Of a DNA stretch of 62,000 nt, positions 38,969 to 48,900 are shown piece by piece (the stretch's first letter is position 1; each line of letters starts with the position of its first letter). The notes under the pieces were generated by a model, which ran no database searches, was not told the DNA's origin, and saw only the letters and a list, made by a program, of their open reading frames with translations. The stretch is from Cristatella mucedo (taxonomy: Eukaryota > Bryozoa > Phylactolaemata > Cristatellidae), in assembly GCA_009760855.2 (NCBI GenBank), contig WPIO01000040.1:52501-114500 (forward strand), written 5' to 3'. The translations under genes and the position numbers were made by a program.

Positions 38969-39517
38969 GGACAAGTAGTGTACCTCCGGACAAAATCATT
39001 TTTTTTCTAATTATCAATAGAAGTATTTTTTTCTTTTCATACCATGTTTACTTCACGTCACTAACAAAATTAATAGGTATACAAAGTTAATAAAATGTTG
39101 TTGTACCTTTGGGCGTTCGAGGGTACAACAACATGAATGTCCGGAGGTACAACAAAGGGTATTTTCAGAAACTTTCACGTGTAAAATAATTTGAGTTTAT
39201 GAATATTCAAAACAGACAATATATTTGGAAAGCTCAACACATATAGTTCATATTCATATATAATACGTATCATACCAACATGAAACAAACAGAATATACA
39301 GTACGGTATAACTGTGAAAATATTTATTTTTTGGATCAAAAAAAGTTCTGACTGCGACCGTTGACGACACAGGCACTAATAACTAAACAAACAGAACAGT
39401 GTTGCCACATTTAAAAATGCTACTCTCTTGAATTTTTGCATGTATATATCAGATTGCTAACCTACTTAAATCGAAACTGTCCAAAGGTAAGGTCGTCCGA
39501 AGGTACACCACTTGCCC
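38969..39517. mobile_element. Nested non-coding TIR element inside the hAT
   Basis: GGACAAGTAGTGTACCTCCG at the left matches, as an inverted repeat, the right end read inward (GGGCAAGTGGTGTACCTTCG): 20 of 23 bases agree when the next three are included. Flanking TA on both sides suggests a Tc1/mariner-like target duplication. Internally, further GTACAACAA/TTGTTGTAC blocks near 39098-39165 are self-complementary. No transposase is present, so it is a MITE. Confidence 0.7.
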
Positions 39518-40340
39518 TTACATACCTCTGAGAAGATAATTCGCTTCTAAATTGTCTTCTTCTTGAAATAACAACATAAATTTTGTTTCTCGCAAGCGAT
39601 TAAATTAACACACATGGAACCGCGCTCCGAGGAAGACTTACTGAAGAATGAACACTACCGTCCGCTGGGTTTCTGGCTGGGTGGTAGTAGTGACTTGTGA
39701 CGGCGGCAGTCGGCACTTTGGCAGTGGCAAGCATGGAGCCTTCGCCACGGGGCTGGCCACAGCCCGGCTGTGGGGCTGGGCCTGGTGTCCAAGCGGCTGT
39801 CAGCTGTCCGTATACTCTCTACTCCACCTATTCTCACTGTTCTCTGTTGAGTTCTTACATTCTGCTTAAAGTTGTTTTGCAGTATAATATTTTTTATGGC
39901 TTTTGAAAATAAAATGATATAATTATTAATATTTGCGCACGGAACTGGAGAGCCGCATCTTGGCATCGAAAGAGCCGCATGCGGCTCGCGAGCCGCATAT
40001 TGCCTAGCCCTGGACTAGGCTAATACTAGTAATTTAAATACCCTTGCGGTTCTTCCCCCTAGGGGGTTGAAGATATAAATCAATATGTTACCACAGGAAC
40101 AAGTATTCGATTAGCGAACTTTACGACCGAGGTTAAATGTCGCTGGAATGCGAATACTGTAGTGGACGGACGTTCGGTCTAGTTAACGGCATTTTTTGAA
40201 GCTGTTATTCAATCGCTTTATCACTAAAGGTGCCCTTAATTTCTCGGATATTTTAGAGATTTATTGAAATCTGGGATTCATCAGCACCTTCGCTGTTTTG
40301 TAGACCAATCAACACTATAATAAGCTGGCTTTGTTAGTAA

Positions 40341-40415
40341 CAATAATAATAATAATACATTTGATATAGCGCCCTCAGAGTACTCAATCTCTTTCTAGGC
40401 ACTTCACAGATAGTA
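40341..40415 (-). mobile_element. LINE family A tail fragment
   Basis: Only the last 70 or so bases of the family A 3' end are present, with the ATT-repeat terminus at the left. Confidence 0.7.
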
Positions 40416-41817
40416 AGTAAGTTGGTTAGATACAAAGACTGTCATAGTCACAAGATTGTAAGTTGGTTGGTTAGTTTATAAGTCTGTCGTAGTCATTAAC
40501 GTCGTGTTTTTATTCTGCCCATGCCGATACTGATAGTGATACTAAAGCGATACAGTAATGATGACTGCTATGTCAAAAATTGGGCAAGGAAATAATTTGC
40601 ATAAGTAGCTGGATCGGGCACTTTTATAATTAAAGCTAAACATCTCTTGCTCCGCTATCCTAGATAAGCAATGAGCATTCATAAATAGAATCTTCCCTTG
40701 ATTCTTCTCGAGACTTTACCGTATAATTAATATAAATTTAAAGATGGTCAGCACTTCTGTACGGGAAACTCAATGTTTATTGGTTACCCGATACTGAAAA
40801 ATAAATTTAATGAAATCAGACTTATGTTTGCTTGAAACGGAAATTGTTAAATATAATTTGTACGTATGTTTAATTTTTTATCTGCAACACAGATTTTGCT
40901 CTACAAACTGAGAAAGCTAAGCTTGGCAGCCCGTAGTCGTGGCTGACCAGCAAGGGCAGCAAGGCCATTCCGGGCAAAGGTCACAGCAAAGCTGGAGCTT
41001 TCCGAGATTTTTTCGCGGGCTAATTTTTGCATAAAATCTGTGGCTTCCACCCGCCACAGTGGACCCGTGAGTTTTCACAGCAATGTAATGGGAGCAAGAT
41101 GGTGCAAAGCGAGCAGAATGTTAGCGTTTCTATCCAAGATAGCAACGAGCAAAACTAGCAACAAAAGAAGCCACTCAGTGCCACATTGCCGGAACTCAAC
41201 CGTCGCACTACATACGACGAAGGATTGAATGGATGAATGGCGCTAGACTGAAGAAAAAGAAGCATAAAAAAGAGGCTGATTCTCTTGAAGCTTCGTGCCG
41301 TTGAAGCTCAGAGACTCATGCCTCACTCATGACAAGGTAAAGAACAGAAAGAGACTGAAGGTAAGATTCTAACACCTCAAGGCCCAGTTCACGTGGCGTG
41401 GAGTCCTTGCCCGGAAGTAAGCCGGGCTCGCCAGCTAGGCTCGGCTTACCGCTATTTCAGCGGAAATTCAGGCCCGAGTTATAATGCAACACTGAAACTA
41501 CCCGTGATTTTTCACCGGTAAAAGTTAGTGTTCATATAAAAGACGGCTTTCCAAGAACAGGCGAGATTTTATTATAGTAGCACTAACAGCCTATTTATTG
41601 AGGTTCGGTTAAATTGAAAATTAAATTGATCTTGTAATGTTGCATAGCCCTTCAAAGCATCGATGTGAATAGTGGTAGTATAGCGCTTGATGTGATGAAG
41701 CCAGTGGTTATTTGGGATAGATTTATAAATGTATAAATAAATGTATACATCTTTTTAATACATCTATATACATAGTTCCATACAAACACATGCACACACA
41801 CAATACATTACTCACAC

Positions 41818-41883
41818 GCATATATATATATATATATATATACATACATACATGCATACATATATACATGCATACATACATAT

Positions 41884-41960
<77 letters not shown>

Positions 41961-41990
41961 GAGAGATGGCGAGGGGAGAGTGGGGAGAGA
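41818..41990. repeat. Compound (TA)n/(CATA)n/(GA)n microsatellite
   Basis: TA repeats, tetranucleotide CATA variants and then a GA tract with interruptions. It lies upstream of the RNF168-like gene. Confidence 0.95.
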
Positions 41991-42626
41991 GGGGAGAGAG
42001 TGTAAGGGTGAGAGAAAGAGAGAAGAGCGTGCACCGTTTGTGTTGCCAGATCTCTTGTCAGTTGCTGGTTTCAATAGTCCTCTCCCCGAGTATAGGTTTC
42101 CCATCGGATGAACGAAACCCTGGGTCTAGGCGCCCTATTATGTCGTCGAATACCACTTCTGGTATGGCTCCGTTTAGGTCGTGAAACTAGATGTGACCCA
42201 ATTCATTTCCTGAGCTCCTGCTGTAGCACAAAATTATACCCTCATTCTATAAGCAATGCCTTCATTTATACTTGCTATCGTTGAGCGAGAAGAACGCCAC
42301 TCATTTTTGGCTGTATACGTTTACTAGTTTACAACAGGGACGCTCCCTAATTTCAAATTCCATTACACAACCGCAGTGCCACCTGGACAAATAAATCCAT
42401 ACGCTGGGCTTAATCCTTAAAATACAGCTGATCTCATACGTGCATTGTGCACGTTCGAATGGCAACACCCTTCCGCAACAGCATGACGTTAAAGCAAGCT
42501 CACCCCATAGATATATGCGCGACCCGACCCGGAGCTCTCTAGCACGCAGGCGCCAAGGATCTTTTTCCGGCCATTTGGCTGCCGCCGCCGTACGGTCGAC
42601 CGCGCCGTGCCGTCTCCGGAGCCACC

Positions 42627-42906
42627 ATGTCAGCGCTGGGTGACTGCACCTGCCCGGTCTGCCTCGGCATACTGGTCGAGCCCGTCGTGATGCCATGCAA
42701 GCACGCCATGTGTCGTGAGTGCTTCTCGAGCTGCGTGGAGCGCACGAGCCTGGCGTGCCCCGTCTGCCGCCGCCGGATCGCCTCGTGGGCGCGCCTGTCG
42801 GCCAAGGCCGGAACGCTGGTGGACAAAAAGCGCTGGTCCCAGATAAAGAAGCGCTTCAAGAAGGAGCTGCAGGAAAAGGAGGCCTCGCCGTTGTCGTCAT
42901 CGACTG
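42627..42906 (+). CDS. RNF168-like exon 1, RING domain
   Basis: The exon holds the whole C3HC4 RING and ends with one base of an Ala codon at CTG|GTGAGC. The codon is completed by CC at 45246, which fixes the junction to exon 2. Both strands are GC-rich, and the antisense frames are not supported by any family match. Confidence 0.92.
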
Positions 42907-45900
42907 GTGAGCTTTTCGCGCGGAGCCGTCGCGGCCGATGTCGTCGCTGTCCAGGCCTGGACGCTCGCTGGTCGATCTGAGCGCCTGCCGCACCAGCCTG
43001 CCCGCCCGCGCCTGCCCCGTCCTCCATGGCCGCAGCTGCATGGCGAAACCGCGTCATTCCTCCGCGTTGGCCCGCACACCCGTCAATGGCCGCCGGCGTA
43101 TCTGGCATTGCGGCAACACTGCCCGAGGTAGTGGTTGGCTGTCGCCTGTCAGGCGATTAAATCTGCAGGGAGTCGACGACTATTGGTCGTCGAATTACCT
43201 CGTGCATGCTTTCTAACTTTTCACGTGAGCGTTCCTGCAACGCTCGAGTTTTCATGGTGTGTGTTATATACGAACGTTCTTGCCTGCTTGGATTGGTATA
43301 TTATTGAATCGCTTCTTTTCGCGGACGGTCATGTTGGTGAATTTAAGCAGCTGACGAGCGGCTCAGGGACGTCGGGCTTAGCCTCTAAATTGTGGTTTGA
43401 AAACCGCTCTTGAGAGACCTTAGCATTTCTGCCACCGGGGAGCTAATTCTGTAGCAGTTTTTGTTTTGCAGAAAAGCTAAAAAATGTATAATTACATGTT
43501 TATTTATTGTTTGCAATCAATAACTAGTCGTTGATTTTTAATTTGTTTTTAGCAATCGTTTCGGCCGTAACCACCAGCTTATAGCACATTTCTAGAGTAA
43601 TGAAGGGCTAGAAATACTTTAAAATCAACGAATTCATCGACTTTCATGCTCAGGAGAACTCGGAACCTTACAGCCCCGGTCGACTTGTTCCCACATATGT
43701 TTAATTGGGTCAAGACTCGTATTTGTTGGCCAGTGCTTGACCTCAGATGGCTAGGAGCCTTAGTCTTTTGAGTTCGTGAAAAACTCTTTAACTGCCACTG
43801 CAGTGTGTTTAGATCGTCACGCTGCCAACTTAAATCGAGCCCGTTAAGAGCATAACTAATTGGCAAGCCAAACGTCTGCATAGTGTCGAGATAGACATTT
43901 TGGCATTTACACAAGCAAATAGAGTAGAGTGACTGTACATTAGTCTGCATTCCTGAGAAGGGCGTTATACCCTTCTCAGGAATGCAGACTAATGTACAGT
44001 CACTCTACTCTATTTGCTTGATCTTTCGGCAGTGTGTAATACTATTGATCATCAAGTCCTTCTCGAGCGCCTCTCGTCTCACCAGGGCATTACTGGCACT
44101 TCACTACAATGGGTCTAAACCCTAAACTCTATACCACAGAAGTCTACACCCTAAACTCTACAACCCTAAACCCTACAACACAAACCCGAAACCATATAAG
44201 TCTAAACCCTAAACCGTAAATTCTAAATCCCTAACCCCGAAACCATAGAAGTCTAAACCCTACAACCCTAAACCCTAAATGCCAACTCTGAGGAGTGATT
44301 AGCTCTGAAGATAGAATGGTACTTGCTTGCTAGGTTTGAAGTTTCAATGTAAGAGTTCAGCTGGTCTGCCACAACCCGGTTCGGTGTGTTTGATAACAAC
44401 GGTATAAGAGAAATTGGGCAGAAACTAAGGATATATGTTGGTAATGCGTTGCTGCAGCAGATCTGTGGATCGTAGATGTAGGATAGATAGGGTCTAGAAG
44501 ACTAGTAGTCTTTTTTGATTGGGAGATGGCTTTTAGGATGAGGTCACTCGTGGCTTCCTGGAATGTAGACATTGAGATGCTGCTTAGAATTGAGGTAGGG
44601 AATCCTGTGTAGATGTAATTGTGGGACAGGATTCCAGAGGGGGATGCTGCAACCCTACGCATGGGCTCTTTGATCTTGTCTATCTTGCTAGTGAAGATAT
44701 CTATCTATATATCTAAGAAGCTAGTGAAGTGATCAGCTAGGTGGCCGAAAGGATCACTAGGTAATGAGCTAGCGTAGGTGCGTTTAAAGAGATGGTTGAT
44801 GTCAGACATCAGCATTTTTGGATTGTGCATCTGTGAATCAACACTGTTTTAATAGAAGCTAGACGTGGCTGCCTCTGTCTCTCCTCTGTCTGTCTGTCTG
44901 TCTATCTTGTCTCTCTCTATTTAACTCTATATCCAAGTCTCTGTCCGTCTGTTTCTCTGTCTGTCTGTCTCTATGACGAACCTCTTGTGACAGCCTTAGC
45001 CCATGTGCAGTGGTCACTTGGATTCGGGATTGTCTAACCTTGACCGTCTTGTCAACCTAGGGCAATCGAATCGAGGCAAGAGTCGCTAGCGACTCGACTC
45101 CGGTTCTCTGGAGTTTCAGGTTCAACTCGGTGGGAACAGTCAGCGTCGCCATCTTTCAATCTAGCGTCACGATATACTGTCGTTGCAGTGCTCAGTGCAC
45201 TTCGCGAATCCTGCTTATTGGTGATCGCAATATTTCTTTTTGTAGCCGGACCCGAACCAGCACCCGTGCAGATCGCCCAGCCCGGCGAGATCTATCGCGA
45301 GTACCTGGCCGAGCTCACCAAGGTACGGTCGCCTGCCACCGCTGCCAGCGCTTTCAAGCGTCGTGCTCAGCGTGCACCCAGCCACCGCACCGGTCCTGCT
45401 ACTTTGCCTCGGCCGCTGCAGCTTCGCGCAGAGCAGGAGGAGCAGCGTCGCCTGCAGGAGGCCGAGAGCGAGGCTCTCGCAAGGCGCCTGCAGGCAGAGG
45501 AGGACAGGGAGCCGGAGCAGGAGGAGGAAAGGGAGCAGGAGCAGGTGGAGCTAGTCAGCCGCTGTCCTGCTGCTGTCGCTACTCGCAGGCGTTCGAGGGC
45601 CGCAGCAGCGGCAGCCTCCGTTTCGAATGCGCCACTGCAGCCGGCCATCGTCGGCTTCGTGCGACCCGAGCGTGCCAAGCAGCCGCCGCCCAGCAAAAGT
45701 GGCCGCGCAGCGGCAGCGCCGCCAGCCGCCTGCCCGCTAGGCCTGTCCGTCCGTGAGGATCGGCCTGGCGACGTCCGTCGATTGGCTGCGGCAGCAGCAG
45801 GAAGTGATGCAGCAGCCGAGGCTGCGACCGGAAGCTGGCAGTCAAGGGTAAGAGAGTGCCTTGGTGTGCGTCGCCTCCCATTTTATTGCTGTAATTGGGG

Positions 45901-48900
45901 CTCAGTAAATATCGTGGAAGCCAGAGATCGCTCGATCGCAGCACCTCGATGCCTATGTGAAATGCTGGATGGTGATTGTTGCTGCTGAATCGACCTGATG
46001 CCCAATTCCCATCTCCTGATCCCAGACCTGCAGCTCAGATCCCAGACTGCAGCACTGGCATCGCCCTCTAACTGTCAGCTGGGCTGTCAGCTGACTTGCA
46101 CTGCTTCTTTCCTCCCCAGCAAATTGCATGTGGTAAGGATTAATGCAGTAGAGCAATTAATTCGTAAACCGCCTGACAAGTTTGCTGGTACTAGACGTTG
46201 CTGACGTTGTTGCTGGTGTTGCTGACTAGGTGTAGGTGATGCTGGAGAAATAGCTTATCACTTCTGGGAGTTGATATCAGGTTTAAATCGGCTATCCGAA
46301 TACATTGATTATAAGGAAACCCATTCTTTGATAGCTCGCAGCTGAACGATCTAAATGGGGTGGGCTGCTGTTTCAAAGCCAAGCATGCACTTTTGATCAC
46401 CACCCTCAAACATGTTGTATGCAATCTCTGATCATCACTAAATGTTCATACGGCCCGCTTAAGTGATTGGAAGGTTTATCTCTCAAGGTTCGAGACCGCT
46501 GATGCTGAAGCTCGGGCGGTACTCTTAAGCCTCCATAATTCTTGGCAGTAAATGTATTCTGTATATTTGCTTGTCATCTGGTAACTCGGTCATTTGTATT
46601 TTAGATTGAGATGGGCCAGCCTGTCTGTTGACATGTAGACATTTTGAAGTCGATTGTTAACGAGCCGGAGCCGTTGTTCCTCTATAGTGGTTTGGGTCGG
46701 GTAGCAAAGCAATCGTCCAGTTTATCAGTCGCTTCAGCAGATTCCGACGGTTTGGACAACAAAAACAGCCGACTGTCGTCAGCATAAATGTGATAGCTGA
46801 TTCCATGGGCCCTAATAACGTTTCTTAGAGGTTCAGTATAAATGGAGAACAGCACAGGATCTAGGCTGGACCCTTGTGGGACTCCACAGATGACTGGTCT
46901 AGTGTATGAGACCTGACCCACCCCCTCCTGCGCGACACGGATTGAGCAGGGTCGGACAAGTAGAGTACTATTTGAACCGCGCCAGTGCCTTGTCTACCAG
47001 ACTGATCGTTGTTCTCCATCTTTCAATGTATTCCGTATAACGCCCTAAGAGAAATAAATTTCTATCCATACCCATGAACAATTTTTCGCCTCTTTTTATA
47101 TTGATTAATTGTGAACCGGGAAGGTGAGAGAGTCTTCCTTTAAATTAATGATGGATGTTGGACTAAGCCGAGTGTTTCTACCTTATGACTAAATCTGACA
47201 CAAATGAGGTCGAACACGCCAAACACGAGTGCCCTCTGATCCTCTAGGGTTTTGCCCTTGCTACAAGCATGCTTTGCCGACTCGTGGCCACAGTGTGCAT
47301 AACAAGAACAGTATTGACGACACTGGTTATGATAATAATAATACATTTGATATAGCACCCCGAGATAACTCAATTTCTTGCTAGGCACTTTACATTTGCT
47401 GCAAAGGAAGCACGATTGAATGGTTATTAGTAGCATGCTCAATGACAATAAGCATAACGTAGTTGGAGGTGCTATGCACAGGGTCAGCATGCAAATGTGG
47501 TTAGTGGCAGCATGCACAGTGTCAGCACGCATGAGCAGGTAAAGGATAAATCACACGAGGCCACTAAATATTGTGATAGATAGATGCGTTTTTAGTTTTT
47601 TTTAAACGTGGTCATGTCAGGGTATGTCGTGACACAAGTCGGAGGTAAGTCCCAGGCTTTTTTGGAGCATGCGAACTAATGTTACGGTCTCCAAAGGATT
47701 TGAGGTTTTTACAAGATATAGATAAACGATTAGATTCCAAAAAATGGGTGGTACGATGCTTAGCCTGGTGGGGGAGTTGATCTGATAGGTAGGCTGCAGC
47801 CAAATAATGAAGAGACCTAAAATTGATTGACACCTTGGAAATCGATGCGTTGCTTGAATTTGAGCCAGTGCAGGTCAGCAAGAAGTGCTGTGATGTGGCC
47901 ACTGCTTTGCTCACGACAGACTAGCCTAGCTGTAGAGTTTGGCACCAGCTGTAAGTGCCTGATTGCACATGCCGGTAGACGAGCAAGGAGTGAGTTACAG
48001 AAGTCGAGGCGGGATGTCCCAAATGCGTGGACTAATTTAGATGTGGTATCCCTGTCTAAACAAGCCTGAGTTTTAGCAATGTTATGTAGCCGAAAGTATG
48101 CAGACGACTGTGGAGCTGATGTGGTCGTCTAGTGAAAGGTCACTTTGGAACAGGACACCTCGAATTCGTGCAGATTCAGCATGACATATGCTGGCAGAGC
48201 CGATTGTGAGCTTCTAATTTCTGAATCACACTCGGTTTTCCCCTAACTAGTAAGTTGGTTTTATCATCAACTGGTTCATCATCAAAGTGGCTCATTCAAC
48301 TTCCTTCGACAGTGCTTTCTTTATCAATGCCGAATCGTATGAAACGGCTGTCATTGCAAACTCGATTCGATGCAAGTGGAAGATCACTCAACCTACCCAT
48401 GTTGTGTCATACAAATTGCAGTGAGGGGTACGTAAGGGTGTGGTAAGCACACACGATGGTGCGACTGCCTCAGTCGTCTGCTGCTGCTCGCTTGAGTGGA
48501 AGTAAAAAAGAGGTTAAAATAAAGGTTAGCTGAGCAATGAGCCTCATATATCCAGAGACAGAATAAGCGTAACAACTATCACCCCACTTGCAGTGGGCTA
48601 TAAAGAATTGCCTGCTCAGAACTCGACCTGGATCGTGAAGAGCTAGAACCCGAGGAGCTATGACCCCCCCCCTCCCCTGGGCTAGCTGTGTTGGTCACCA
48701 ATCTTGCCCGGCAAACCCATCTTGACCCATTGACTGTGTTGAGCACGTATTGGACCCACAGTCTAACTCCATGCACTATTTTATCTGCCTCTTATAAAAG
48801 CTTGTGTGTGCTATCAACTTGATTTGCATGCTAGGTTGGTGAGCCGTGATGGCACACTAGGTAAGGCTGTTGCTTTTCACGACCTCTGTCCCGAGGTCGT

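Larger units (their letters stand above)
36618..40020 (-). mobile_element. hAT-superfamily DNA transposon with 8-bp target duplication
   Basis: The element spans 36626-40012 (3387 bases). Its ends, CAGGGATCGGCAA and CAGGGCTAGGCAA (read inward from each side), form imperfect terminal inverted repeats. The flanks GACTAGAC (36618-36625) and GACTAGGC (40013-40020) differ at one of eight bases, as expected for an aged hAT target duplication. The subterminal region at the right carries several AGCCGC/GCGGCT repeats. The transposase is on the minus strand and is broken. A second, unrelated TIR element is inserted at 38969-39517. Confidence 0.93.
40021..42626. other. Region between the hAT and the RNF168-like gene
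   Basis: It holds a LINE family A tail fragment and the compound microsatellite at 41818. No coding exon is recognised. The RNF168-like promoter should lie near the right end. Confidence 0.5.

Noticed and set aside
44880-44975. CTGTCTGTCTGTC repeats considered as a CRISPR-like or regulatory array
   Set aside because: They are a simple imperfect tetranucleotide repeat in an animal intron; no spacers or unique units.
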